Assembly: GCA_963794655.1 (NCBI GenBank)
Contig: CAWCEV010000008.1
Location: 1,612,001-1,676,000 of the forward strand
Length of the DNA stretch: 64,000 nucleotides
Origin: Roseiarcus sp963794655
GTDB taxonomy: Bacteria > Pseudomonadota > Alphaproteobacteria > Rhizobiales > Beijerinckiaceae
Direction of reading: 5' to 3'
How positions within the stretch are numbered: the stretch's first letter is position 1; each line of letters begins with the position of its first letter. Under the pieces are notes generated by a model that made no database searches, was not told the DNA's origin, and saw nothing but the letters and a program-made list of their open reading frames with translations. The position numbers and the translations under genes are program-made. Below are positions 47,321 through 56,519 of the stretch, one piece after another.

Positions 47321-49195
47321 TTAGTAGCACCCGATAACCAAATTCGTCTTTGGTCTAGACGGCTTGTTCATCCAGGCATGATCGGCCAGACCTACCATAT
47401 CGACATTGCCCGAGAACACGATCGGTTGCGAGCAGATCGTTGGATCGACAACCGTCATCGCCTCGGGCGCAGTCGTGCTGAACCCAGCCGTGACTTGGAA
47501 AGAAGTCCCGGTTGCGCTCGCGGTGATCTCTGGGCAAAGGGTGTAGTTCGAAGGCGAGCAGAGATCGGGAGCGTAGACATACTCGCCCTTGTTGACGGTC
47601 ACGCTCGCCGAAGTCGTGAGCGTTGTTCCGGAGATGGAGGCCGTGATGCCTTTGCCGATGGAGTGCGACGCGCCAGCCAGTTGGTATAGGCTCGGGGCGC
47701 GCGGATAGCCATAAGCCGACGACACGTCCATGTAGTTGTTCTGGATCACGATCGGGCCGAAAACCCCGCCAAACCCCGTGACGCCGTAAGAGCCGACCGC
47801 GTGGTACTCGCGCGTCTTCTTCGCGCACTGGGCGGGACCATACGTTCCGTTCGGAGCGAAAGTGCTCCCGGCGTCATAGGTCCATTGAGAAAGATAGCCC
47901 GGCCCGCCGTCGGAAACCTTGGTGACTGCGGCGAACCCGCCGTTATAGCCGGGAGTGTTGCAGTTGAAGATCGAGTTGGGGAAGAACGCTTCGGTGACGC
48001 CGAGCGCGTTCGGGTGACGGGCGATCTCGAAGATGTAAGGGCCTGCGCCACTGCAAACGCCAGTCGCGGAAACCGTCGCGCCCACGCAGAGATCGACAAC
48101 CGCACCTGCATTGGAGGTTGCCCCGCCTATAGAGGCGTTGATCATGACATTGTGGTCTATGCCGATCGCTGTCTGTCCGGCTGGGGCCGAGTAGGTGACC
48201 GGATAGTTGGCGGCGAGGAAGATCGGCATAGGGCCGAAGTTGGTGCCCTGCCAATCCTGCATGAGAACGTTGTAACTGAGGATAAACCCGTGGTCGATGA
48301 CGCCACCACTACTCGGGCCGACGGACCATTCGCAGTGACCGTTCAGGACTGACGAGCAGTAGCCTTCGACCCAACTCCCGATCATCTCAAAGCCGAAGCC
48401 CGCACCGGACCCCGACGACAATGTTCGCCCGGCGAAATGATTGAAGACGGAGTATTTGACGGTGACGAGACCCTTTAAGCCTCCAAGTCCCCACATCGCG
48501 CTTGGGCTACACTTGGCGCAAGTTGGCGTTCCAGCGGTTCGCCAGGTGATCCAGTTCCCGTCGAAATATGAATTCGAGATCGTCAGCGGGACGACGCCAC
48601 TGGTGAACTGGATCCACGTTCCCAGGGCGGCAGAGACCGAACACAAGCCGCTATCGTTGAAGCCATAAGCGTCGTCGATGACGTAGTTAGATACGCCAGT
48701 CGCGCCGGCATTAATACGGAGCGATGTGCAGCCATGGCCGCCGACCGGTCCGAGGTTGACGTGCGCCACTGTCCCGTTGAATTGACTCCCGCCGCAAGTC
48801 AGTTCGCCAGCGCCTGTCCCACTCGTTGTCGTACTATAGGAGCAGCCGGGCGGCGGGCTCACCGCTGGGTCGAAATGGCTGGCGAGCGGCGTGGTTGGAC
48901 CGATGGCGTAGTCGACGCCCGGCACGTTGAATGCTGGCCTTGTGGCGCTGTAGTTCGCTGTCGTGGCGGCGTTCGTGTTCGCATAGCCTCCCGGCGCGAA
49001 GAAATTGGAGCGCCGCCAGTAGGCTGTGGCCGGAGCTGGGGCGCTCGCACACGGGTCGTTCCTTGTCACCGTATAGGGACAGGCAAAGGACCCGCCCGAC
49101 TGGACGACCACAGACTGCGGCAAGCTCGCGCCCCGGCCACTGGCTGGCAAGAGCGCGAGCGCGAGCGTAGAAACCGACCCGAGAAGCCCGCGCAT
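47321..49195 (-). CDS. Large secreted Cys-rich protein, probably beta-helical
   Basis: The 624-residue protein has a signal peptide (MRGLLGSVSTLALALLPASG) and no anchor. It has about 18 cysteines, mostly in pairs within short intervals, and many Asn/Gly/Ser-rich rungs such as VIDDAYGFNDSGLCSV, NSYFDGNWITWRT and HNVMINASIGGATSN. That suggests a parallel beta-helix stabilised by disulfides, as in pectate-lyase-like folds. No catalytic motif is identified. ATG 49195 is chosen for the signal peptide; the frame is open to 49273. Confidence 0.7.
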   Translation of the reverse strand: MRGLLGSVSTLALALLPASGRGASLPQSVVVQSGGSFACPYTVTRNDPCASAPAPATAYWRRSNFFAPGGYANTNAATTANYSATRPAFNVPGVDYAIGPTTPLASHFDPAVSPPPGCSYSTTTSGTGAGELTCGGSQFNGTVAHVNLGPVGGHGCTSLRINAGATGVSNYVIDDAYGFNDSGLCSVSAALGTWIQFTSGVVPLTISNSYFDGNWITWRTAGTPTCAKCSPSAMWGLGGLKGLVTVKYSVFNHFAGRTLSSGSGAGFGFEMIGSWVEGYCSSVLNGHCEWSVGPSSGGVIDHGFILSYNVLMQDWQGTNFGPMPIFLAANYPVTYSAPAGQTAIGIDHNVMINASIGGATSNAGAVVDLCVGATVSATGVCSGAGPYIFEIARHPNALGVTEAFFPNSIFNCNTPGYNGGFAAVTKVSDGGPGYLSQWTYDAGSTFAPNGTYGPAQCAKKTREYHAVGSYGVTGFGGVFGPIVIQNNYMDVSSAYGYPRAPSLYQLAGASHSIGKGITASISGTTLTTSASVTVNKGEYVYAPDLCSPSNYTLCPEITASATGTSFQVTAGFSTTAPEAMTVVDPTICSQPIVFSGNVDMVGLADHAWMNKPSRPKTNLVIGCY

Positions 49196-49996
49196 CTCTA
49201 AGGAGCCCGCGCGATCGTCACCGTAAGTATGTCGGTGCGCATTCGGGAGGCCGAGATAGTCGCATTCACGCAATATGGCGCGGGCTGTGGCGATATCAAC
49301 GCCGGCGAGCCAATCCCTGAACAGCCGGCCGGCGCGCGGCTAGGCCACAATAGGAGCGTCGTGGGCAGGCAGATACTAGTCATTGGCCCGCGCGGGGCTT
49401 TTTTCGGCGGCCCGAGGTCAGCGGGGCGTTGTTCAGAAGGGGCGCTTGCCAAGGTTCGGTAGTGAGCCAGCATGCGCTTCCAATGGCAAGGCTCGAAGCT
49501 CCTGCGTGGGGGCATGCATGCACCGTTGGTATTGTGGACCCCGGCGGGTTCGGTTGCAAGGGCCAGAACGGCGCTCCTCGACAAGAAGGCCCAGACGCGC
49601 TCCCGCACGGCCGGGCCTTCCGGACCGCGCCTTGCTAGTCGTGACGGGGGATTCCGGCGCTGCCGGTTGTTTTTGATCCTGGACTCTTCAGGCGGTCCAA
49701 TCACGACACCGTGAATTCCTACCGTTGGGCCTCGGCCACCCTCAACGATCACTTCGCTGTAGCTCTGGCCTCGAGGCAGGTTGCGCCGTACAGCACCTGA
49801 CTCTGGACCGAATGCCTCGCAGAGCTGGTCACCTTTACCGGCAGATCACTCGCCATGGACGGGTCGGGCTGGTGCTTTCGACGCGGCAAAGCGATCGCGG
49901 CCACGACCTTGATAATGACCGACGCCTCGGCGGGGCATGAAGGCGGTCCGGTCAGGCGAGGCAGTCGGGAGAGCATCGGACGGCGTTGGGCGGCCT
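49196..49996. other. Gap, nothing certain
   Basis: Several frames cross here, including a 184-codon minus frame (49198-49752) and a 77-codon plus frame (49229-49462). None has a motif, a convincing start or consistent composition. A GC run with TTTTTT at 49385-49404 is a weak terminator candidate. Confidence 0.35.
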
Positions 49997-50275
49997 ATGC
50001 CGCGCGCCCCTGTCATGTCATTAATCGACGCCTACAACCTTCGGCAGGCAAGAAACACGCGCGAAATGTCCAACTATGATCCCAAAGAGATGGTGAAATT
50101 TGGCAACCGAGACGTGAGCCTTTGGACGGCGGTGCGTGACATTATGAGTCAGCCGGCCGTGACCCGGACAGGGATCGCCGTGTTCCGCGAGCAGGGAAAG
50201 CAACCGTCCATCTTAGAGGTGCCGGATATCGAAAGGATCGCACAGCTTCCGGCCTTCAAAGAGCCGCGGCAATAA
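49997..50275 (+). CDS. Small hypothetical protein
   Basis: The 92-residue soluble protein (or 86 from the Met at 50015) is helical with MSLIDAYNLRQARNTREMSN and VSLWTAVRDIMSQPAVTRTG. Composition is protein-like. No family recognised. It is convergent with the small hypothetical gene at 50292. Confidence 0.5.
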   Translation: MPRAPVMSLIDAYNLRQARNTREMSNYDPKEMVKFGNRDVSLWTAVRDIMSQPAVTRTGIAVFREQGKQPSILEVPDIERIAQLPAFKEPRQ

Positions 50276-50291
50276 AATAGCGACCTATCTG

Positions 50292-50711
50292 TCAAGGATA
50301 TGATCGATTTGACGCCCTTCTGCCCATGGCGTTACGCGCAAGGACGACATTAAACACTTTCTTATTGAGAGAACGGAACGCGGACGTCGGGCTGCCGACG
50401 ATGAGGCGAACGGGCCGCCAATCTCCTCGAGGCCTCGCGGCACTGAGACGGCAAGCCCGACCAGGCTTATACCTCGAGCTCGGGCTCGCGCGGGCTCCTC
50501 TCGCCTTTTTTGCCTCAAGCAGGAGCTGGCGGCCCAGATCTTCGGCTTGTTGCGGATTCAACAGAATTCGCACATCCGCCACGTTTCCGGGTAAGCCTGG
50601 AGCGTAAATTGGCACCGTCGCCGCTACGAGTCCGTTCACCGCGACCGCGGACGGAAGACGGTCGGCAACTAAATCGAACGGTTCGCGCCCTTGAAGTAGC
50701 ACATAGCCCAC
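50292..50711 (-). CDS. Small hypothetical protein (paralogue of 15954-16184)
   Basis: The first 70 residues match the protein at 15954-16184 (GYVLLQGREPFDLVADRLPS, ILLNPQQAEDLGRQLLL). After that the two diverge. The basic 65-residue tail here may be a frameshifted run-on, because the partner stops just after the same helix. GTG 50711 corresponds to the partner's start. Function unknown. Confidence 0.5.
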   Translation of the reverse strand: MGYVLLQGREPFDLVADRLPSAVAVNGLVAATVPIYAPGLPGNVADVRILLNPQQAEDLGRQLLLEAKKARGARASPSSRYKPGRACRLSAARPRGDWRPVRLIVGSPTSAFRSLNKKVFNVVLARNAMGRRASNRSYP

Positions 50712-50870
50712 TTTGGTCACCCTCTTGCGAGACGCGCTGCCATCAAGTCTGCGCAAGACAGGCGCCACAATGGAAAATTGATTTTCAGCTTTGATCGAGA
50801 CAGCCCAATAGGGTCTTTGCCAGGCTCAGGAACCCACGCCGCCATAGCTCGCCGCGGCTCTTGCTGAGGT

Positions 50871-51344
50871 TCACGCGAAGGCTGGGAAATGACGCGGAAA
50901 CGGCACCAGAGGTCGGAGGGTCCTTGCGGTCTCACCGATTAAGCTCGCCCCGCTTCGTTTCGTCCCGTCGAGGGCCGCGAGCATGACGAGGACGGCGCGT
51001 AGATCGCGGGCGAAGACAAGCACGGGCTCGTCCCCATCTCGGTCGCCAAGATCCGCCAGCAGGCGCCGGATAAGACTTGAATCTCCTTCTTGGCGTGTCG
51101 GCAACTCACTCTCCCCCTGTCCTTTGCTCAGCCTCACGCCTGGCTGGTCGCCGCCCGCGGTTTCGAGGGCAGCGACGATCTTCCCTGCCGAATCCTTGCG
51201 GCCGGCCGGTCCGGCATCAACTGCCTGGAGCCGGCTGATGGTTAGAAGCGATACTCCGGATGCTTCGGCGAGGCGCTCTTGCGGCTGGTCAAGCAAGTGG
51301 CGTGCCGATGTCGCGCCCTTGTTTGTGGACATCCGGAGCGCCAT
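50871..51344 (-). CDS. XRE-like regulator with C-terminal extension
   Basis: The 157-residue protein has an N-terminal XRE helix-turn-helix (LDQPQERLAEASGVSLLTIS, then IVAALETAGGD and PGVRLSKG), similar to small alphaproteobacterial regulators ending at GVRLRK. A 75-residue extension with LIRRLLADLGDRDGDEPVLV follows. Codon use supports a gene. Position upstream of GT2 gives no firm target. Confidence 0.65.
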   Translation of the reverse strand: MALRMSTNKGATSARHLLDQPQERLAEASGVSLLTISRLQAVDAGPAGRKDSAGKIVAALETAGGDQPGVRLSKGQGESELPTRQEGDSSLIRRLLADLGDRDGDEPVLVFARDLRAVLVMLAALDGTKRSGASLIGETARTLRPLVPFPRHFPAFA

Positions 51345-51474
51345 GATCTTGTGCGTGTGTAGATCCGCGAGGAACCTGTAGGATATTTGGGGCGCACTGT
51401 TCGAGACCAGACCTCGACTTCAGCGCCGAATAGAGTGCCCAGCCCTGGGCGCCAGCAACTAACGAGGACAATTG

Positions 51475-52434
51475 ATGGATTTTTCCGTCATCATTCCGGC
51501 GTACAACGTCTCAAGCATCATCGAGCGCGCCATCCGCAGCGCTGCGGTGCAGACGTTCCCCCCGCTCGAGATCCTGGTCATTGACGACTGTTCGACCGAC
51601 GACACCGTCGAGGTCGTGCGGGCGCTAGCCCGGGAACTTCCCTCCCTCCGTCTTGTCTCAACCCAAGCGAATGGAGGTCCGTCGGCGGCGCGCAATGTCG
51701 GTCTCCGCCAGGCGAAGGGCGACTGGATCGCCTTGCTTGACGCTGACGACCACTGGAGGCCAAATCGACTCAAGCGTCTGTCGGAAGTCGCCAGCGCGAC
51801 ATCCGCTGACTTTGTCGCCGACAATCTGGTGATGTGGGATGCTGTTGCGGACAGGCAGTTTAAGCCCGGCCATTTTGAGTTTCCCGAGGCCGAGAAGCAG
51901 ATCACACTCCTCGATGTGTTTCGCGCCGATGACAATTTCAATTTTTCGAAGGCCACTTTTGCAATCATGAAGCCGATCTGTCGCCGCCAGTTCCTTGCTG
52001 ATCACAAGATCGAGTACGATGAAAGCTTGAAAGTAGGCGAGGATTTCGTGCTTTTTGCGGAGGTCCTGTTCAACGGGGCGAAGTTCATCCTAATCGATGA
52101 AGCCTATTACATCTATTCGATGCCCAGCGGGCCTTCAGGACGGTCACCACATAGTCGTACTGTCTATAGCGTTAATAAGCTTCCCGACGCCTGTGACATG
52201 TTGAGCCGAAAGTATGGAGATCGCATCGACGTGAAGCTCAAGCGCGCCATCGATAATTACCGCAAGACGATGACCCTCCTTTCCGAATCTGACTTTGCTA
52301 GATCCTATTACCGGTCTGGCCAATACGGCCGGTACCTCACCTATCTGGCCGCTAGGCCTGAACTAACCCGGCGCCTATTCTTGCGAACCGCAATCAAGAC
52401 CGGAAAACGACTGCGGCAGGTCGTCGCCCGTTGA
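51475..52434 (+). CDS. Glycosyltransferase family 2
   Basis: The 319-residue GT-A enzyme has FSVIIPAYNVSSIIERAI at the start, ILVIDDCSTDDT at 33-44 and the DADD metal site at 89-92 within WIALLDADDHW. A GED-type region follows at KVGEDFVLFAEVL. There are no membrane helices. GAGG precedes the ATG; a TTG at 51472 is less likely. Its 5' end has a near-identical stub at 40455-40575. It likely adds a sugar during glycan assembly. Confidence 0.92.
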   Translation: MDFSVIIPAYNVSSIIERAIRSAAVQTFPPLEILVIDDCSTDDTVEVVRALARELPSLRLVSTQANGGPSAARNVGLRQAKGDWIALLDADDHWRPNRLKRLSEVASATSADFVADNLVMWDAVADRQFKPGHFEFPEAEKQITLLDVFRADDNFNFSKATFAIMKPICRRQFLADHKIEYDESLKVGEDFVLFAEVLFNGAKFILIDEAYYIYSMPSGPSGRSPHSRTVYSVNKLPDACDMLSRKYGDRIDVKLKRAIDNYRKTMTLLSESDFARSYYRSGQYGRYLTYLAARPELTRRLFLRTAIKTGKRLRQVVAR

Positions 52435-52595
52435 GCGCCCGCTTAAGGTGCGGAGCCTCAAAGGGTTGTCCTCGGAGAGCGGGATGTGCTGTTGGGGGGC
52501 CAGGGTTCGTCTGCCCGGCGGGATGGCGGTTGTGCAATACGGTAGCGACCACCCGGAGGCCGCCGCTTCTCTCCTTTGTTAGCCCGATCAAGCGA

Positions 52596-53675
52596 CTAGT
52601 GGATCGAATCTAACACTTGATGCCCGCGCCTGACGGCGGCGATGATTTTGTCCGGGTCTGCGGTCCATGTGAAGGGCCTGGACTGCTGATTGTGCTCTTC
52701 GAGGAAGCGGTTGATCGCGGCTTGCAGATCGGTGACGGACCGGAAGACGCCTCGCTTGAGCCTGCGCTTTGTGAGAGTGGCGAAGAAGCCCTCGACCGCG
52801 TTGAGCCAGGAAGCGGACGTCGGCGTGAAGTGGAATGTCCATCGCGGATTGCGTTCGAGCCATCGGCGGACATTGGGATGCTTGTGGGCGGCGTAGTTGT
52901 CGATGATGGCGTGGATCGTCTTCCCCGCAGGAACCTGTCTTTCGACGATATTGAGGAAGCGGATGAACTCCTGATGGCGATGGCGCTGCATGTTGCGGCC
53001 GATCACCGTGCCGTCGAGGACGTTCATCGCGGCGAACAGCGTCGTCGTTCCGTGCCGCTCGTAGTCGTGTGTCATCGTTCCGGCGCGGCCCTTCTTCAGC
53101 GGCAGTCCGGGCTGGGTGCGGTCCAGCGCCTGAATCTGGCTCTTCTCGTCGACCGACAGGACGATGGCGTGCGCGGGCGGATCGACATAGAGCCCGACGA
53201 CGTCGCGCAATTTGTCGACGAAGCGCGGATCGTTGGACAGCTTGAACTGGCGCATCCGGTGCGGCTGGAGGCCGTGCTTGCGCCAGATACGTTGAACCGA
53301 GCTGACGCTGAGCCCCGCCGCCTTCGCCATCAACAAGCCGGTCCAGTGGGTCGTCTCGCCAGGCGGTTCGCCAAGTGTCAGCGCGACGACGCGCTCGGCG
53401 GCCCCGGCGCTCAGCGGTGGGATGCGCGAGGGACGCGTCTTGTCGCGGAGCAACCCGTCGAACCCCGCCTCGATAAAGCGTTCTTGCCAGCGCCATACGC
53501 AGGTCTTGGACTTGCCGGTTCGCCGCATGATCTCGTTCGTGCCGACACCATCGGCCGTAAGCAGCACGATCTCGGCCCGCCAGACCTGCTTCTGCGGCGC
53601 GTTGCGGTCACGAACCAGGGCTTTGAGCCGACAAATATCGGCAGACGAAACCGAAAGGGATTTTCCTGCGCGCAT
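52596..53675 (-). CDS. IS630-family transposase
   Basis: The protein of about 359 residues is intact. It has an N-terminal helix-turn-helix (IMRRTGKSKTCVWRWQERFI) and the DDE domain: LSVDEKSQIQALDRTQPG, then IIDNYAAHKHPNVRRWL and SWLNAVEGFFATLTKRRLKR. ATG 53675 is chosen; the frame runs to 53726, close to the right end of the element. The stop TAG is formed by the TA target duplication plus the next flanking base. Confidence 0.95.
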   Translation of the reverse strand: MRAGKSLSVSSADICRLKALVRDRNAPQKQVWRAEIVLLTADGVGTNEIMRRTGKSKTCVWRWQERFIEAGFDGLLRDKTRPSRIPPLSAGAAERVVALTLGEPPGETTHWTGLLMAKAAGLSVSSVQRIWRKHGLQPHRMRQFKLSNDPRFVDKLRDVVGLYVDPPAHAIVLSVDEKSQIQALDRTQPGLPLKKGRAGTMTHDYERHGTTTLFAAMNVLDGTVIGRNMQRHRHQEFIRFLNIVERQVPAGKTIHAIIDNYAAHKHPNVRRWLERNPRWTFHFTPTSASWLNAVEGFFATLTKRRLKRGVFRSVTDLQAAINRFLEEHNQQSRPFTWTADPDKIIAAVRRGHQVLDSIH

Positions 53676-53744
53676 CACGCAGACTCGCACGCCGAAATCC
53701 CAGAGGGAATCCCATCCGGGATTCAACTGTCAGGTTCGATCCAC
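52599..53744 (-). mobile_element. Complete IS630-type insertion sequence
   Basis: Terminal inverted repeats begin GTGGATCGAATCTAACA at 52599 and, read inward from the right, GTGGATCGAACCTGACA ending at 53744. The element is flanked on both sides by TA (52597-52598 and 53745-53746), the expected target duplication of this family. It holds one intact transposase. It lies just before the ACP-MBOAT pair of module 2, at the place where modules 1 and 3 have FkbH. Confidence 0.9.
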
Positions 53745-54007
53745 TAGGCCGAACCAAAATCGACCCTTGACTCCCGGATGCACAAACGTTGAAAAGACAG
53801 CGCCTCCGAGGCTGTGAGATATTCAGCGAGCGGGCGCCGCCGTCAGAGCTGTAATGGCGGAACGATAGCAAACAGTGCTGACGTATCACGCTATGGTCCG
53901 CATGGCCATTGGATGATTGCGTCATGCTACTGTAAAAACCGCCTGGGGAGATTTGTCGAACGTGGGGCTCTGTTGAACGACTTTGCCGTCGATTAGTGAG
54001 GACCGGG

Positions 54008-54247
54008 ATGGGAAATTGCGAAATTAGGTCGAAGCCGGCGCCGATCTTTCGCGATCTGTTTGGTGACGGGCTCGTCGCCTCCGAGGGCATAAGCGCGGCC
54101 GACGTCTCGACCTGCGACTCTTTGCCCCACATCGATTTGCTCAATGCGGCCGAGAAGGCCTTCTGCGTCACATTCAGCATAGAGGACGTCAGAAACCTCA
54201 AGAACGTCGGCGAACTGCTGGACCTGATCACGAGGAAGGCGGCCTAA
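54008..54247 (+). CDS. Acyl carrier protein (module 2)
   Basis: The 79-residue ACP has the phosphopantetheine Ser38 in STCDSLPHIDLLNAAEKAF; the residue before DSL is Cys where module 3 has Trp (TWDSL). The end VRNLKNVGELLDLITRKAA is nearly the same as in module 3. GAGG precedes ATG 54008; GTG 53996 is possible. The stop abuts the GTG of the MBOAT gene, so the two are coupled. It has no FkbH next to it. Confidence 0.85.
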   Translation: MGNCEIRSKPAPIFRDLFGDGLVASEGISAADVSTCDSLPHIDLLNAAEKAFCVTFSIEDVRNLKNVGELLDLITRKAA

Positions 54248-55666
54248 GTGGGGTTCACCGCCCCGCTATTCTATGTCGCCCTCGTTCCCGCAGTGGCGGT
54301 ATTCTATCTCATTTCCGGCCGCTGGCGGGCAATTTATCTTTTGGCGCTTTCCTACGCCTTTTACGCGCAGTCAAGCCCAATCTATCTCGTATTGCTCATC
54401 GTCGCCTCAGCCGTCGTTTACGCGCTAGGCCTCGCCATGGCGAAGACCGAGCGTGAGGGAATAAGGAAGGCTTACATGGCGGCCGGCGTCGCGGCATTGG
54501 TCGCTATCATCGTGGCGTTCAAGACCGCGGGCGCTTGGACCGGCTTCCTGTTGCCGCTCGGCGTCTCCTATTATTCGTTTCGATTGATTTCATATCTCAT
54601 CGAAGTCTACTTGGACGCCGACACGGTCGAGAGCGACCCCGCCGTGTTCTTGCTCTTCCCAGCCTTCTTTCCGCAGATCGTGAGCGGGCCAATTCAAAGG
54701 CCGCAGCCGTTCTTCGGCCAGATGCGTGACGTCATGGCGAGATCGATCGACGTCGAGCAGGTCGAAACGGGTCTACGGTTCATACTCGGCGGACTGATGA
54801 TGAAGACGCTGGTCGGCGACCGGCTCGCCGGCTTCATCGCGCTGATCGACAAATCCCATTCGGACTATTCTTACAGCGTCATGCTGGTGACGGCCGCAGG
54901 GTATTTGCTGCAGCTTTTTGCCGACTTTTACGGCTACACGAACATAGCTCTCGGCATCGGAAAGCTGTTTGGCGTCGAGGGTCCGCCCAATTTCAACGCG
55001 CCTTTCTCCGCCATCAACATTCAGGAACTCTGGCGCCGCTGGCACATGAGTTTGACCTTCTGGCTCGTGGACTATCTGTTCACGCCGCTGTCGATGTCGT
55101 TTCGAAATTTCGGTCAAGCCGGATTGATCGCTGCGATCTTTGTTAATATGACCGTCATCGGGATTTGGCATGCTTTCACCCTGAATTATCTCGTTTACGG
55201 CGTCCTTCAGGCCACCTTTCTCAGCATAACTATCCTGATCCTCGGCATGCGGACGCGATGGAGGCGCGCCGCGAGAAAGATGAATCAAGTTCAGAGCCAA
55301 AACTTGGTTTGGGCGTATGTGATCTATTTTCTGGGCGCCGTCCTGACTTTCGCCCAGATGACTTTCGCCACCATCTTTTTTCATTCGCCGACGTGGGACC
55401 AAGCCATATCAGTCGTCGCCCAGATCTTTGGCTTCACCCGAAGCGGGCCAATAGGCTGGTCCGATATCCCGACCTACGTTGCGGCGCCCGCATGGATCTG
55501 CATGGCCATCTCGCTTTATGTCGGTATCGGACTTCCAGGCATGCGAAGGCTCAGCCGGCCGATTGCAAAGGTTGCTCCGCCATGGCTGCAATACAGTGTT
55601 TGCTTATCCATGCTCATACTTTTGTCAACCGTAGGGAGCGGGGGTTTCATATACGGTCAGTTTTGA
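54248..55666 (+). CDS. MBOAT-family membrane O-acyltransferase (module 2)
   Basis: The 472-residue multi-spanning protein has LLPLGVSYYSFRLISYLIEV, VSGPIQRPQPFF, ELWRRWHMSLTFW (His266) and IGIWHAFTLNYLVYGVLQA (catalytic His308). The usual WHG is WHA here. It is clearly a paralogue of module 3 (60190-61602), with the same length and ends. The GTG start lies in the run GAGGAAGGCGGCCTAAGTG shared with module 3. It transfers acyl groups across the inner membrane. Confidence 0.92.
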   Translation: MGFTAPLFYVALVPAVAVFYLISGRWRAIYLLALSYAFYAQSSPIYLVLLIVASAVVYALGLAMAKTEREGIRKAYMAAGVAALVAIIVAFKTAGAWTGFLLPLGVSYYSFRLISYLIEVYLDADTVESDPAVFLLFPAFFPQIVSGPIQRPQPFFGQMRDVMARSIDVEQVETGLRFILGGLMMKTLVGDRLAGFIALIDKSHSDYSYSVMLVTAAGYLLQLFADFYGYTNIALGIGKLFGVEGPPNFNAPFSAINIQELWRRWHMSLTFWLVDYLFTPLSMSFRNFGQAGLIAAIFVNMTVIGIWHAFTLNYLVYGVLQATFLSITILILGMRTRWRRAARKMNQVQSQNLVWAYVIYFLGAVLTFAQMTFATIFFHSPTWDQAISVVAQIFGFTRSGPIGWSDIPTYVAAPAWICMAISLYVGIGLPGMRRLSRPIAKVAPPWLQYSVCLSMLILLSTVGSGGFIYGQF

Positions 55667-55733
55667 TGTCAGATCAAAAGCGATCGTTTTGACGGTTAGG
55701 ATTTTTCACGCAGCCCCTATTAATAGAGAGGAC

Positions 55734-56516
55734 ATGATGCCGACTAACAGCAGTAAAGAACACAACGCCGTAAGTCTCTACCTTGACTTGCTGAAAAGGA
55801 CTCTGACGAATACGGTCTATACCACCGAGCCGAGCGAGGAGAGCGAAGCGTTGTTCGTGAAGGGGTTCATCGATCACTATATTCAGGGGACCGCAATCTC
55901 GATGCTTCCCTTGGCGCGCCTCGACAACCTTCAATTCTGCATCGATGACGTGCTCACGAACCGTGTGCCCGGCGATCTGATCGAAACCGGCGTCTGGCGC
56001 GGCGGCGCCACCATTTTCATGCGCGCAATGCTGAAAGCCTATGGGGTGGCGGATCGCACCGTTTGGGTCGCGGATTCTTTCGAGGGTCTGCCGGAGCCCG
56101 ACGGTGAAAAGTTTCCGATCGAAGCCGAAGCGCATAACGGCTCGCTAATGACGAAAGTCTACGATCACTTCGCCGTCGATCTTGAAGCGGTCAAATCGAA
56201 TTTCCGCGCCTATGGGATGCTCGACGGTCAGGTTCGGTTTCTGAAGGGCTGGTTCAAGGATACCCTGCCCACGGCGCCGGTTTCAACCCTTGCGATCATG
56301 CGGCTTGACGGTGACTACTATGAATCCACGACCGACGCGCTGACCAGTCTTTACGAGAAGCTGTCGGTCGGCGGTTACGCCATCATCGACGACTACGCCG
56401 AGGACGCCTGGACGCATTGTCGCAGAGCGGTTGATGATTTTCGCCGCCAGCGCAACATCAAGGAGCCCCTGATCCAGGTCAATTCCAAGTGCTTCTATTG
56501 GAAGCGGGACCGCTGA
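55734..56516 (+). CDS. TylF/MycF-type sugar O-methyltransferase
   Basis: The 260-residue class I methyltransferase has LIETGVWRGGATIFMRAML (SAM site), VADSFEGLPEPDGE, MRLDGDYYESTTDALTSLYE and IIDDYAEDAWTHCRRAVDDF, the metal and substrate region of the TylF/MycF family. These enzymes methylate sugar hydroxyls on polyketides or glycans. AGAGAGGAC precedes ATG 55734. It follows the MBOAT and precedes the SGNH gene by 3 bases. A broken version is at 62088-62550 in module 3. Confidence 0.9.
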   Translation: MMPTNSSKEHNAVSLYLDLLKRTLTNTVYTTEPSEESEALFVKGFIDHYIQGTAISMLPLARLDNLQFCIDDVLTNRVPGDLIETGVWRGGATIFMRAMLKAYGVADRTVWVADSFEGLPEPDGEKFPIEAEAHNGSLMTKVYDHFAVDLEAVKSNFRAYGMLDGQVRFLKGWFKDTLPTAPVSTLAIMRLDGDYYESTTDALTSLYEKLSVGGYAIIDDYAEDAWTHCRRAVDDFRRQRNIKEPLIQVNSKCFYWKRDR

Positions 56517-56519
56517 AGC

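Noticed and set aside
49385..49404. GCCCGCGCGGGGC followed by TTTTTT as a terminator
   Set aside because: The stem has at most four pairs with a bulge and no plus-strand gene ends near it.
49198..49752. 184-codon minus frame upstream of the secreted Cys-rich protein
   Set aside because: Pro/Arg-rich without motif; only the last 40 codons look protein-like, which is not enough to call.
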